A stretch of DNA of 64,000 bases, taken from assembly GCF_007859915.1 (NCBI RefSeq), contig NZ_SJPM01000004.1:244881-308880 (forward strand), written 5' to 3'. The stretch is from Neorhodopirellula pilleata (GTDB lineage Bacteria > Planctomycetota > Planctomycetia > Pirellulales > Pirellulaceae). Made by a program: the position numbers and the translations under genes. This document shows positions 52,045 through 61,251 of the stretch, one piece after another. The notes below the pieces were generated by a model that was not told the DNA's origin, did no database searches, and saw nothing but the letters and a program-made list of their open reading frames with translations. How positions within the stretch are numbered: the stretch's first letter is position 1; each line of letters begins with the position of its first letter.

Positions 52045-52082
52045 CTGAAAAATCCATTGAATGTGAGGAGAGATTACGGCCA

Positions 52083-52099
52083 GATCGTGGCGCACGATC
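52083..52099. promoter_or_regulatory. 7-bp palindrome in the divergent DUF1559/sigma promoter region
   Basis: GATCGTG (52083-52089) and CACGATC (52093-52099) form a small dyad about 40 bp upstream of the DUF1559 start, in the space (52045-52316) between two divergent genes. It could be an operator; short dyads also occur by chance. The remainder of the gap is A-rich and without another clear signal. Confidence 0.3.
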
Positions 52100-52316
52100 G
52101 CGACACTGAATGAATCTGGTGGTGTCTAACCCGACCTAGCAGGCGTTCTTTGCGGTAATTCTTCAGAAAAAGAAGAAATCCTGGTCCTAGTACTGAAAAT
52201 TGCAAAAAAACGTCGGAAATATCGCAAAAGAGTTGGAGTCGCGACGGTAAATAGCTGCACATTCGACGTTGCGTTTTCGAGTCTCCACTTCAACTCATTA
52301 AAAGGGTTTCTGAAAG

Positions 52317-52838
52317 ATCAGCGATCCACTTTCTCAAGACGACTTTGTCCGACACTTGGCCGCAAACTCGAGCCGGCTGATGTCGTTCATTCGTATCCTT
52401 ACCCTGAATCGTCAAGATGATGCGGAAGAGGTGTTTCAGCGGACTTGCATGATTCTGTGGCAAAAATTTGATCAATTCGATGGCGAGAATTTTGGTGCTT
52501 GGGCCTGCCGAATAGCACATTTCGAGATGTTGAAATTTCGAGATTCACGCATTCAAACCAGAATCTTGCACGATGAGACGATCGAATTTCTTGCTATCGC
52601 CGCTCTGCCGATCGCCGATGGCCTCAGTGAACGCCGAGCCGCATTGACCCAATGTCTGAAAAAACTGCCTGATGGGGATCATCAATTGATCCAACAGAGG
52701 TATTATGATGGGCTGAGTGTCCAGGAAATTTCGGATCGCTTGGGGCGTTCGACCCACGCGGTTTACCGTGAATTGAGTCGCATTCACGGACTTTTGTCTC
52801 GATGTATCGAGCGTTCCCTTACCGAGGCCTGCTCATGA
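52317..52838 (+). CDS. ECF-type RNA polymerase sigma factor
   Basis: Sigma-70 family factor of the planctomycete ECF group: region 2 is DDAEEVFQRTCMILWQKFDQ with FGAWACRIAHFEML, and region 4 is LPDGDHQLIQQRYYDG with LSVQEISDRLGRSTHAVYRE as the helix-turn-helix. The first ordinary start is TTG 52356, but sigma-like sequence continues upstream in frame (SDPLSQDDFVRHL) to an AAG-ATC after a TGA at 52311. The true start may therefore be the rare ATC at 52317; the coordinate given reflects that. Its stop overlaps the next gene by four bases (ATGA), the usual coupling of sigma and regulator. Confidence 0.85.
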   Translation: MSDPLSQDDFVRHLAANSSRLMSFIRILTLNRQDDAEEVFQRTCMILWQKFDQFDGENFGAWACRIAHFEMLKFRDSRIQTRILHDETIEFLAIAALPIADGLSERRAALTQCLKKLPDGDHQLIQQRYYDGLSVQEISDRLGRSTHAVYRELSRIHGLLSRCIERSLTEACS

Positions 52839-54604
52839 CCTCCGATAACGACGAATTGAATATCCTCCGTCAATTAATCTTGAAGTCGCAGACAGAGACG
52901 CTGAGCGAGTCCGAGATCCATCAGCTCAATCAATCGATGCAATCTGAAGCGGGGGCACACGAAGCGGCGGTGCTGATCGATCAACTCGGTGCGTTCTGCG
53001 ATTCGAACAACCTCGATTCATCGCGCCTCCGCGAGTTGCTGAACGAAGCTTGCAGTCCGCGCTCAGGCGTCGGTGTTGTTTCGGTCCGCTCGCGATCAGT
53101 CCGTTCCCAAACGACCGACACGTTAAAGTCTTCTGCTAAAGTGCATTCCGAGGCGACGACTCGACGACGATGGTCGACGATGACATGGGTGATCGGTTTG
53201 GTCGCGAGTCATCTGTTCGTTGCTTCCTTGGTGTGGACGATTCTTCAATCCAGTTTCGGATCAACGTCGTTTGAAAAGACTGGACTGATTGACCCGTCAC
53301 CTCAACTCGTTTCGATGACCGCTTGCGTGTGGCGACCAAGTGGCGATTCCGTTCCGACGTTAGGTGAACCACTGCAACTCGGCGAAGTGTTAGACCTTGT
53401 CGAAGGAATCGCGGAACTCCAGATCGGCGAAGGTACCTTTGGCGAAGCTTTGGTGCGTATCGAAGGTCCGGCGAGCGTTTTCATCCAATCCAGCGGTGAC
53501 CTCGTTCTTCGCCAAGGCAGCTTGACGGTCAAGTCATTGCAAACGGGTTTGAAGAACGTGTCGATTCAATCGCCGATGGGAGAAGTCTCGGTTGATGGCC
53601 AAAGCTCGATCGGGATGGTTGCGAGTCGTGGTGTCGATGAGTTGCACGTTTTCTCCGGACGCGCTTTACTCCACCCCAACGCGGCCACGACGGTACAGAA
53701 CGAACTACGTCTCGAGGCGGGTGAAGCGATCCGTTTCAATTCCAATGCCAACGGCAATGTGGGTGTGGTGATGTTGGAGGCTTCGATGTCTCGTTTTGTC
53801 TCCGCCCGCTCGTCCGGGTTTGATCCGCTGAAACTAGGAAGCGAATATGTTCGCGCGGTCATGGAATCACAACCGAGCATCTATTGGCGATTCGAAGAAT
53901 TGGCCGGTGAGATGCCCTACTATGTGAAAAACGAAGGCAGTGCGCCCGGAATGAATGCGGTCCTTTTCGGCGAACCGGGATGGCGACAATACGGAAATAA
54001 TCAAGTCGCCGAACTCGGCAAGCTCGGCACATCGTCCGGTTTTCGCAGTGCAGATCTTTGGCCGCCTGAACCACTCGATGAGTACACGATTGAGTTTTGG
54101 TTCAAACCCGAACTTTATCACCACGGTGAAATGCTTTGCATGCACCAACGCGAACAGTTCGACGATGGAAGGTATTCCCATACGTTGATGCTGGAGTCAT
54201 TGATGGAGCATTGGCGGAATCCACTGCGTGTCTATCAGCCGAACCGAATCCGCTTCGTCCATCGCTCCCCCGCTTCGGGCGAAGTCACTGAGGGCAGTAA
54301 CTTAATCGCCGACCGACCTTATCCGGTTCGGACGTGGCAGCATCTCGTGGCCCAGAAAAACGGTGAGCAGCTTATGTTATGGCTAGATGGTCGTCTTGCC
54401 GATGAGAAAACTGATTCACGGCCATTGGAGGCGAAGATGCAATTCGTCATCGGTCAGCTGTATCTCACCCGAGCCGAACGCCGGTTCGTGGGACAGATCG
54501 ATGAAATCGCGATCTACGATCGTTGCTTGACCTCCGAAGAAATTCGCGGCCACATGAAGGCGGCTGGGAAGGCAGCGTCCGTCAAGCGTCCGCGTTCTGA
54601 ATGA
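52835..54604 (+). CDS. FecR-like membrane protein with C-terminal LamG domain
   Basis: Cytoplasmic N-terminal part (about 1-110), one membrane helix (about 120-143, MTWVIGLVASHLFVASLVW), a FecR-like beta domain (about 160-320, IEGPASVFIQSSGDLVLRQG) and a LamG/concanavalin domain (about 345-575, EYTIEFWFKPELYHHGEM and QIDEIAIYDRCLTSEEIRGH). Overlap with the sigma gene marks it as the sigma factor's regulator, probably an anti-sigma or signal transducer. The LamG domain suggests it senses glycan or protein outside the membrane. ATG 52835 follows the ATGA overlap. Confidence 0.85.
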   Translation: MTSDNDELNILRQLILKSQTETLSESEIHQLNQSMQSEAGAHEAAVLIDQLGAFCDSNNLDSSRLRELLNEACSPRSGVGVVSVRSRSVRSQTTDTLKSSAKVHSEATTRRRWSTMTWVIGLVASHLFVASLVWTILQSSFGSTSFEKTGLIDPSPQLVSMTACVWRPSGDSVPTLGEPLQLGEVLDLVEGIAELQIGEGTFGEALVRIEGPASVFIQSSGDLVLRQGSLTVKSLQTGLKNVSIQSPMGEVSVDGQSSIGMVASRGVDELHVFSGRALLHPNAATTVQNELRLEAGEAIRFNSNANGNVGVVMLEASMSRFVSARSSGFDPLKLGSEYVRAVMESQPSIYWRFEELAGEMPYYVKNEGSAPGMNAVLFGEPGWRQYGNNQVAELGKLGTSSGFRSADLWPPEPLDEYTIEFWFKPELYHHGEMLCMHQREQFDDGRYSHTLMLESLMEHWRNPLRVYQPNRIRFVHRSPASGEVTEGSNLIADRPYPVRTWQHLVAQKNGEQLMLWLDGRLADEKTDSRPLEAKMQFVIGQLYLTRAERRFVGQIDEIAIYDRCLTSEEIRGHMKAAGKAASVKRPRSE

Positions 54605-54731
54605 GCGTTGAGGGCGTTCACTCCCCAGACCTACAGGCCGACCAATTGGCATTGAAGCGATTCAAATTTCTTGAATTTGAACAAACCCTGCCGATGTCTC
54701 CATTGAGAACAAGCGAGGGGTATGACGGACT

Positions 54732-56246
54732 TCATGTTGATGCTGAATCAAACCGCCGCAGATATTGATTGAGTTTCAGTTTCTTACGAGCGCTGTCGCT
54801 GGTCATGTAGCGAACGCTGCCGAAGACGGGCCGCTTGGGCCCCCAAGCTCGGTCCGTGCGGCCGAGCACCCACAGGATCCCGCAATAGGAATTTGGATCA
54901 CGGCCGTCGAGCCCGTACTTGTTGTTCAAGTGGATCATGATGTCGAGAGCTTCTTGAGCGGAACGCGTCCAATGAAGAATTTTCTTGCCCCACAACATTC
55001 GCATGTAGTTGTGCATCATTCCCGTTCGGACAATTTCTGTTTGCGCGGCGTTCCAAAGTTCGTCGTGGGTTTGAGCGTTCTCGAATTCATCAAGCGTGTA
55101 CACATGAGGCCGCTCGTCGTCCGCCGTATCGGCGAGTGATTTGCGTGCCCAGTCGGGAAGTGATTCCAATTGGTCGTAAGTGTCGGGGTTCTTGAACGCC
55201 CAATTGAAACCGATCTCACGCCACGTCAGTACTTGATCGAGAAAGCCTTCGGCCGGTTCGCTGACGTTCCAAAAATCATGGTTCTTGCCGTTGGGACGCG
55301 AGGTTTTTTCGGGGGTCCAGCCTTCGTGTTCGAGCAGGCTGCCAACCATCTCATGAGGCGAGATATGACCGAAGTGTAAGTGCGGACTCAAGCCGGTCGT
55401 CGCGTGTTCATCGGGATGGTTGCGTTCGGTGCCGTAGCGAGGCAATTTGGAGTTCAGAAAGTCCTTCCAACGACGTGCCGCTTCCACGCCGCCGCCGGGG
55501 CAAACCGGGGAGGGCACCACGTCATGATCGATGGGGATGTTGGCGATTCCGTTTCGCTCAAGGAGGTCGCCGAAGTCCGCAGCGGGCCAGCGATGGAGAA
55601 TTTTTTCGGCAACGAGATTCGAGCCGAGAAAGCCATCGCGTGGTCGGATCGCTTTCGAATCGATCGGGGCAGGGGAGGGCAGGGCAGGGCAGGGCAGGGG
55701 AGTCGCATTGGGCATTTGCTCGAGCGCACCAAGGATGTTTTTTTGCATGTAGCGACGATAACTGTGAGCGACCGTGTAGGTCTTTTCGGCGCTCCGCAGC
55801 GGCAACACTCCGTTGGAATCGACAAGCTCCAATCGCGCGGCAATGCGATCTTTAACCGCCTCGATCATCGTGGGGAGGAAAAAACACGGATACTCATCCG
55901 TCACGACCGTACAAGCTCGCTCGGCAAGACGATGCAGCAACGGCGATCCCGCGCCGGGCGTCGGTTCGACGTAGGGATAGTAGGCGACGCCCACATTCTG
56001 CGCCGTTTCCGCGTTGTCTCGCATGCCTTCGATGATGAAACGATGCATCCGATCGCTGGCCCATCGATAGCGAACACGCAGAGGTTCAAAGATCAACAGC
56101 GGTTTGCCGAACTCGACGGCCCGATCGATCGCGTGGTCGAGGGCATAGTTGTACGAAAGGCGACGCTGGGCGATCATCCAGTACAGCACGTAATCGCCGT
56201 CATGACGTAGCGGATGATCGTTACCGGAAGTCAGTCGAAGATCCAT
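54732..56246 (-). CDS. phr: Class II CPD photolyase
   Basis: Repairs cyclobutane pyrimidine dimers with light, using FAD. The class II signature is complete: MMHNYMRMLWGKKILHW, NNKYGLDGRDPNSYCGILWV and GPKRPVFGSVRYM, with the N-terminal Rossmann antenna domain at about 15-160 (YVLYWMIAQRRLSYNYALDH). 504 residues. A pentanucleotide run inside the gene (four GGGCA at 55677-55696 on the plus strand) encodes the Pro-rich stretch LPCPALPSPAP; loss or gain of one unit would shift the frame. Convergent with the FecR/LamG gene. Confidence 0.93.
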   Translation of the reverse strand: MDLRLTSGNDHPLRHDGDYVLYWMIAQRRLSYNYALDHAIDRAVEFGKPLLIFEPLRVRYRWASDRMHRFIIEGMRDNAETAQNVGVAYYPYVEPTPGAGSPLLHRLAERACTVVTDEYPCFFLPTMIEAVKDRIAARLELVDSNGVLPLRSAEKTYTVAHSYRRYMQKNILGALEQMPNATPLPCPALPSPAPIDSKAIRPRDGFLGSNLVAEKILHRWPAADFGDLLERNGIANIPIDHDVVPSPVCPGGGVEAARRWKDFLNSKLPRYGTERNHPDEHATTGLSPHLHFGHISPHEMVGSLLEHEGWTPEKTSRPNGKNHDFWNVSEPAEGFLDQVLTWREIGFNWAFKNPDTYDQLESLPDWARKSLADTADDERPHVYTLDEFENAQTHDELWNAAQTEIVRTGMMHNYMRMLWGKKILHWTRSAQEALDIMIHLNNKYGLDGRDPNSYCGILWVLGRTDRAWGPKRPVFGSVRYMTSDSARKKLKLNQYLRRFDSAST

Positions 56247-56345
56247 CGCGATTTTGTGGGCTCAAGTTCGGCGGAGGGGGTGTTTGATTCATTATCCTAA
56301 GGTGTCATCCGTCCTTCCGATGCGCTACATCATTGATCGCTGTTT

Positions 56346-56449
56346 GATTGAGTGCACGTTCGGGCGTTTTCGTTTAACGGCAAGCCGCAGGCGCCTGCGT
56401 TTTCAAACTCTGTCGCCTGCGGCTTGCCGTTAAACGATTAAATCAACAG
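56346..56449. repeat. 104-bp dispersed hairpin repeat, copy 1
   Basis: Perfect 24-bp arms (56370-56393 and 56414-56437; start TCGTTTAACGGCAAGCCGCA) enclose a 20-base loop. The whole 104-bp unit recurs at 59861-59964 with three mismatches. It lies between the photolyase start and queD. The following 56450-56605 contains two GGAATCACT-type direct repeats about 27 bp apart and otherwise only the queD leader. Confidence 0.93.
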
Positions 56450-56605
56450 ACCAGCAAGCGAGGGGATACGTTCCATTGATTCCGATCTCAGTGGAATCAC
56501 TGGCTTGTCCCAGCGGAATCACTCGCTTGCGCGTCGGGCTTGTATGATTGAGGCGTTGCCGTATGACGTTCCTGTTTCCAAAATCATTCCCAGTCCAAAG
56601 TTTTC

Positions 56606-57097
56606 ATGACCCAAGCCACTTTCCGCGTCGAAGTCGCCAAAGAGCAATTTGTTTTCTCGGCCGCTCATTTCATTACGTTCGCCGGCGACATTTGCGAGCG
56701 GATTCACGGTCACAACTACGGCGTCAAAGTGGCCGTCGAGGGACCGCTAGACGAGAACCGCTACGTCGTCGATTTCATCGCCCTGCGTGATGCGGTTTTG
56801 AAGGAAACGACGTCCTTGGATCACCACGTGATCTTGCCCCGCGATCACCAAGAAATCTTGGTGAGCCAGGACGCTACCGAAACGACGGTGCGGTTTCGTG
56901 AGCGGCGGTGGGTGTTTCCCAACGAAGATGCCGTGATCATGCCGGTGGTCAACACGACCGCCGAGGAAATCGCTCGGGTGATCGCCGAGAACGTACGGGA
57001 GCGAACCCGATCGCAGTTCGGCGATTCGCTGACGATGATCGAAGTCGGGGTCGACGAAAACTACGGCCAATGGGGCGTTTGTCGATTGCCCTGGTAA
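56606..57097 (+). CDS. queD: 6-carboxy-tetrahydropterin synthase/PTPS-family protein
   Basis: Enzyme of the pyruvoyl-tetrahydropterin synthase fold; QueD makes the queuosine and 7-deazaguanine precursor. Zinc ligands His21 (SAAHFITF), His34 and His36 (RIHGHNYGV); catalytic Cys30 in GDICERIHGH; DHHVILP supplies the His of the catalytic dyad, and EVGVDENYGQWG ends the domain. 163 residues. No queC or queE is seen nearby, so a PTPS paralogue with another product cannot be excluded. Confidence 0.85.
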   Translation: MTQATFRVEVAKEQFVFSAAHFITFAGDICERIHGHNYGVKVAVEGPLDENRYVVDFIALRDAVLKETTSLDHHVILPRDHQEILVSQDATETTVRFRERRWVFPNEDAVIMPVVNTTAEEIARVIAENVRERTRSQFGDSLTMIEVGVDENYGQWGVCRLPW

Positions 57098-57120
57098 TGC
57101 AGGACTTAGGCCGGGCAAAA

Positions 57121-57437
57121 GTAGGCTGGGTCGCAGCGATAGCGAAGACCCGGCAGGCTATTGGCTATTGGCTATTGGCTATTGGCTATTGGCTATTGGC
57201 TATTGGCTATTGGCTATTGGTTGTTGGCTATTGGTTGTTGGTTGTTGGTTGTTGGTTGTTGGTTGTTGGTTGTTGGTTGTTGGTTGTTGGTTGGGCGATA
57301 CACGATCGGACCGATCCGTCAGTTCCTCGCAACTCTTCACTCTTCACTCTTCACTCGCCACTCGCCACTCGCCACTCGCTTCTCGCTTCTCGCTTCTCGC
57401 CGGGTGTTCGTCGCCGAGCCTCCTCCACCCAGCCTAC
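57121..57437. repeat. BIME-like element filled with 7-bp tandem repeats (copy B)
   Basis: A type A REP end (GTAGGCTGGGTCGCAGCGAT at 57121) and an inverted type B REP end (CCCAGCCTAC ending 57437) enclose heptads in one phase: nine GGCTATT from 57156, nine GGTTGTT (57219-57288, interrupted by one GGCTATT), a unique stretch near 57289-57332, three CTCTTCA, three CTCGCCA and three CTCGCTT up to 57395. The unique middle (GATCGGACCGATCCGT) is shared with the 30.2 kb element read on the other strand. It lies between queD and thrC. From 57438 to 57624 I see only the thrC leader. Confidence 0.93.
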
Positions 57438-57624
57438 GATTTTTTCCTGGTAAATCGCCTGGTATGGGAGAAATTTCGCTAAAAAGCGGAACAACTCAAG
57501 GATTTTGCCTTTTCCGGTCGGTCCGAACAGGTGAAATTTCAGCGACAGGGCCGGTTATCCGATCTATCCTGTAGTAAACCGTTCTCAGGACGAAATTTTC
57601 GCTCCCTTTCCTGACGTCGCCGCG

Positions 57625-59052
57625 ATGCTCCAAACCGCTGAAAAACACAACGTGACCGCCACCGATCTCGCCTTTCAACGCTGCATCAACCCCCAGTGCG
57701 GGGCCACTTACGAAACACACAGCGTTCGGACTTCATGCGATCGCTGCGGCGATTTGCTCGACATCGCCTACGATTGGGACCGCGCGGGCGTGCCTGATTC
57801 GCTGAGCTATTTCGAGCAGATGTGGAGTCAACGGACCAATCCGGTCCGATTCTCAGGCGTTTGGCGGTTCCATGAGCTCTTACCGTTCGCGTCCCAGAAC
57901 GAATTGGTGACCGTCGGCGAAGGACAGACGTTGCTGCAACAGGCCAACGAAGTCGCCAAGTATGTCGGTTTAAACGAGGGTCAATTGCACCTCCAATACG
58001 AAGGCATGAACCCGTCGGGTAGTTTCAAAGACAACGGTATGTGTGCCGCCGTCACCCATGCGAAGATGATGAACGCCAAACGGGCCGCCTGCGCCAGCAC
58101 GGGCAACACGAGCGCGTCGCTGGCGTTGTACTGCAGTGCGACCCAAGCGATGAAAGCGGTGATCTTCATCGGTAGCGGCAAGATCAGCTACGGTAAGCTC
58201 AGCCAAGCACTCGACTACGGCGCGTTAACGATCCAAATCGCGGGCGACTTTGACGACGCGATGATCCGCGTCCGCCAAGTCGCCCAGGAACTCGGCATCT
58301 ATCTGGTCAACAGCGTCAACCCGTTCCGATTGGAAGGACAGAAAACGGTCATGTACCGCGTCCTCGAAGCGCTCCGTTGGGAAGTTCCCGATTGGATCGT
58401 CGTGCCGGGCGGAAACCTGGGCAATAGCAGCGCGTTCGGCAAGGCGTTTCATGAACTCAAACAACACGGTTTGATCGATCGCATCCCACGCTTAGCGGTC
58501 ATCAACGCCGGCGGAGCCGACACGCTGTACGAATTGGTCGAACGCCGCGGCGTCCGTTGGAACGGTGGCAACGTGAACATGGAACCGATCGTGTCGTACA
58601 ACGATCACATGGATCGCGAAGGCATCCGAGCCGATACGATCGCCAGCGCGATTGAAATCAATCGTCCCGTCAATCTCAAGAAGTGCTTGCGTGCGCTGGA
58701 ATGGATGGACGGCGTGGTTCGTCAAACCGACGATCAGGAGATTCTGGATGCGAAAGCCAAGATCGGCGCGGGCGGATTCGGTTGTGAGCCGGCGTCGGCG
58801 GCCAGCGTCGCCGGGGCGAGGTTGTTGCGACGCGAAGGCGTGATCGCGCCGAGCGACAAGGTTGTTTGCATCCTAACCGGTCACGAATTGAAAGACCCGA
58901 CCGCAACGGTCGCCTATCACACGACCGATCAAGAATTGTTCAACAAAACGTTGGGCAGCCGCGGAGTCACCAAAGCCAGCCACGCCAACCGCGCCGTCGC
59001 CGTGCCCAACGATCTGGACGATATCATCAAAGCCATCCAGCTGTATTCATAG
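57625..59052 (+). CDS. thrC: Threonine synthase
   Basis: PLP enzyme turning O-phosphohomoserine into threonine. PLP-binding Lys135 in [18 protein letters not shown]; phosphate-binding [12 protein letters not shown] region with PGGNLGNS before it; a zinc-ribbon N-terminus with Cys20, Cys25, Cys38 and Cys41. The Cys pairs are common in the class of threonine synthases with an N-terminal ribbon. 475 residues. No other threonine-pathway genes are adjacent. Confidence 0.93.
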   Translation: MLQTAEKHNVTATDLAFQRCINPQCGATYETHSVRTSCDRCGDLLDIAYDWDRAGVPDSLSYFEQMWSQRTNPVRFSGVWRFHELLPFASQNELVTVGEGQTLLQQANEVAKYVGLNEGQLHLQYEGMNPSGSFKDNGMCAAVTHAKMMNAKRAACASTGNTSASLALYCSATQAMKAVIFIGSGKISYGKLSQALDYGALTIQIAGDFDDAMIRVRQVAQELGIYLVNSVNPFRLEGQKTVMYRVLEALRWEVPDWIVVPGGNLGNSSAFGKAFHELKQHGLIDRIPRLAVINAGGADTLYELVERRGVRWNGGNVNMEPIVSYNDHMDREGIRADTIASAIEINRPVNLKKCLRALEWMDGVVRQTDDQEILDAKAKIGAGGFGCEPASAASVAGARLLRREGVIAPSDKVVCILTGHELKDPTATVAYHTTDQELFNKTLGSRGVTKASHANRAVAVPNDLDDIIKAIQLYS

Positions 59053-59186
59053 TCTTCTCAGAAGAATCGGTGGGCTTTGTTGTGGTCGCTGGACTCGCAA
59101 GAGTTCAGAAGAGTGGATGGGGAGCACCGAAGTCTTGCGACTCCGGCTACTTTCGTGCGGCTCCGGTTACTCCATGACGACGCCGA

Positions 59187-59654
59187 TTAGCGATGCTCGC
59201 CGATCCAGGACTGCAGTTCCGCTTTGCTCATGAAGCCGGTTTCGTCCGCAACGACTTCGCCGCTGCGAACGAGAAGCATCCGGGGAATCCCTGTGATTTG
59301 AAACTCTTGAGCCAAGTCGGGGTTCTCATCAACATCGATCTTCAAGACTTCGACATCGGCGGGAAGTTCACCGGCGAGCGATTTCAATTCTTGGTCGACA
59401 CTGCGACAAGGACCGCACCAGGTCGCTCCGAACTTCACCAAGACCAGTTTGTCTTGATTGACGATCTCTTCAAATCGAGCCGGGCTGATGGCGACGGCCG
59501 GTTCGGCAGTCGTCCGATCGCCCAAGTTTGGCGGCGTGCAACCCGCCGTTCCCAGCAATGCACTACCACCGAGCAGCAACCCGCCAAGCAGCAACCCTGC
59601 GGTCAACAGGTAACCGGACCGGGGTTTGCCGGCGGAAAACAAACTTCTTCTCAT
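59187..59654 (-). CDS. Thioredoxin-like lipoprotein
   Basis: Membrane-anchored thiol oxidoreductase. Start ATG 59654 gives a basic N-terminus, hydrophobic helix (LLTAGLLLGGLLLGGSALLG) and lipobox (GTAGC). The thioredoxin fold follows at about 45-150: KFGATWCGPCRSVDQELK holds the CGPC active site, and GIPRMLLVRSGEVV has the cis-Pro. The frame extends upstream to 59699 without recognisable sequence. It may reduce periplasmic disulfides, possibly with the DsbD-like protein at 3.2 kb. Confidence 0.9.
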   Translation of the reverse strand: MRRSLFSAGKPRSGYLLTAGLLLGGLLLGGSALLGTAGCTPPNLGDRTTAEPAVAISPARFEEIVNQDKLVLVKFGATWCGPCRSVDQELKSLAGELPADVEVLKIDVDENPDLAQEFQITGIPRMLLVRSGEVVADETGFMSKAELQSWIGEHR

Positions 59655-59860
59655 AACATTGAACTCTAATAAAGGCATCACAAAGGATCTCGTTACCAAG
59701 ACACAAGCATAACACTTAGCAAAAGGTGAGCCATGCTCGGCATGGTGATGGACCCTATTAAAATGGACATCCGCGAGGAATCACCGCCAAGGCTTCCGTC
59801 CCCGGCTATTCCAACACGACGCCGCCACCATTATGCAAGCCCGACGCGCGACGGCTCGTT

Positions 59861-59964
59861 GATTTAGTGCACGTTTGGGCGTTTTCGTTTAACGGCAAGC
59901 CGCAGGCGCCTGCGTTTTCAAACTCTGTCGCCTGCGGCTTGCCGTTAAACGATTAGATCAACAG
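59861..59964. repeat. 104-bp dispersed hairpin repeat, copy 2
   Basis: Same unit as 56346-56449 with three mismatches. The arms are 59885-59908 and 59929-59952. Here the pairing continues outward: CCCGACGCGCGACGG (from 59841) is largely complementary to CCGTCGCGCTTCGGG (59966-59980), giving a longer imperfect hairpin. It lies between the thioredoxin lipoprotein and the DUF1571 gene; the rest of 59655-59860 shows nothing recognisable. Confidence 0.93.
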
Positions 59965-59997
59965 CCCGTCGCGCTTCGGGCTTGTATCCATCGACTA

Positions 59998-60936
59998 TCA
60001 ATAGAAGTTGTACGTTTTATTGTAGGGGTCGAAATCCGCGTCGGTCAGTCCGACGTTTACTTGGAGATTCAAGTAGTTGTATTCCTCGATCACGCTGCCA
60101 GGTTCTCCGTTTCGCGACGGCCAATCATAAGCCACGTATCGGATCGGCATGTTCAGTTGATCGTCCATGAACACCTGAGCTTGATAGAACTCCGCATCAG
60201 GACGCTGAGTCGGTTGGGTCACTTCGAGGACCGTGCAAACGCGGTCTTTCAGCTTCGCACCTTTGCGGAATTCGCATGTCACGTCTTCGTGCGCGAGAGC
60301 TTTCTCGCCACGTTCGATCAATTTAATGATCATATTCTCGACGCCGATTTCGGTCATCGGATACCGTTGACCACGCATCGCGAGCATCCCGTCAACCGGC
60401 AGATTGACCGTCGGCAGGAACTTGCCTTTGAAGCCACCTTCGTGAGCGATCAGTTTTCCGTCGTTGCGGTTTTCAACGAAGATCACCTCGCGTCCTTGCA
60501 CCGAAGCCGGTTTGAGAAACGAAATGTATACGCTGAACGGCTGGATCATTTGACCGCCGGAGACCTTTCGGTTGCGGACCTTGATTTGCATGTATTCGTG
60601 TTCACCGGTCACTTCGCCGATGCGTTCACGTTTGACCAAGATCGCTGTGTAGTCGTTGACTTCCGAACGAGAGATTTCGAGCGATTGGCGAGCCATGTCC
60701 AGGCCACGACGCAGAGCGGCTTTACCAGGCGAGTCCATCGGCATTGCTGATTGCTTGGGAACCGCCATCGCCGCGTTGGCCACGCGATGAACGGGATTAG
60801 CCCATTGGCCGGGAGCCCCGGGGGCTTGGGCGGACGCATGCGCGGCGAACGCGCCTGAGACGATTCCGGTCGCGAGACCGAGAAACGTCCGTCTGGGTAG
60901 TTGCTGGTTCGGCGAGGGGCGTTGAGACGTGTTCAT
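59998..60936 (-). CDS. Tat-exported DUF1571 protein
   Basis: Start ATG 60936 places a twin-arginine signal first (PRRTFLGLATGIVSGAFAA). The DUF1571 domain covers about 75-305: LEISRSEVNDYTAILVKRER, IQPFSVYISFLKPASVQGRE and YRDYAYDWP-like IRYVAYDWPSRNGEPG. The fold is of the LolA/outer-membrane lipoprotein-sorting type in related annotations, so a role in envelope lipid or lipoprotein handling is possible, but the family has no tested function. It ends 33 bp after the dispersed hairpin copy 2. Confidence 0.85.
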   Translation of the reverse strand: MNTSQRPSPNQQLPRRTFLGLATGIVSGAFAAHASAQAPGAPGQWANPVHRVANAAMAVPKQSAMPMDSPGKAALRRGLDMARQSLEISRSEVNDYTAILVKRERIGEVTGEHEYMQIKVRNRKVSGGQMIQPFSVYISFLKPASVQGREVIFVENRNDGKLIAHEGGFKGKFLPTVNLPVDGMLAMRGQRYPMTEIGVENMIIKLIERGEKALAHEDVTCEFRKGAKLKDRVCTVLEVTQPTQRPDAEFYQAQVFMDDQLNMPIRYVAYDWPSRNGEPGSVIEEYNYLNLQVNVGLTDADFDPYNKTYNFY

Positions 60937-61203
60937 GACAATCCGTTGTGCAAATCCGGGTAAAGCGGGAGTCCGAGGTCGACCATCCTTGTTATCGACG
61001 AACCGTCGATCGTCAGGACAGTGATTCAGGTGATCGCCCAATCGACCGAATCAATCGACACGACCAACACGATGGGCCGGGGCGTCTTCATCGTGAAACT
61101 AACAGAAACCGCGAATCCAGGACCAGACGAATCATTCAATTGACTTTCGGGTGTCCGTCTCGCTAACCTGTAGGGGTCAGGCAAAGCCGTCTGGCGAAGT
61201 GGA

Positions 61204-61220
61204 GAGGCCGCTTCGGCCTC
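61204..61220. promoter_or_regulatory. GC-rich hairpin in the leader of the double-CCGxC gene
   Basis: GAGGCCG (61204-61210) and CGGCCTC (61214-61220) form a compact hairpin 31 bases before the ATG at 61252, in the divergent gap to the DUF1571 gene. It could be a 5'-UTR element. No other signal is evident in 60937-61251. Confidence 0.45.
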
Positions 61221-61251
61221 AAAGAAAACACAATTTCGAGAGAGAAACCTG

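Noticed and set aside
55380-56210. 276-codon plus-strand frame opposite the photolyase gene
   Set aside because: It is antisense to a gene with a complete class II photolyase signature and has no recognisable domain; high GC makes long antisense frames common here.
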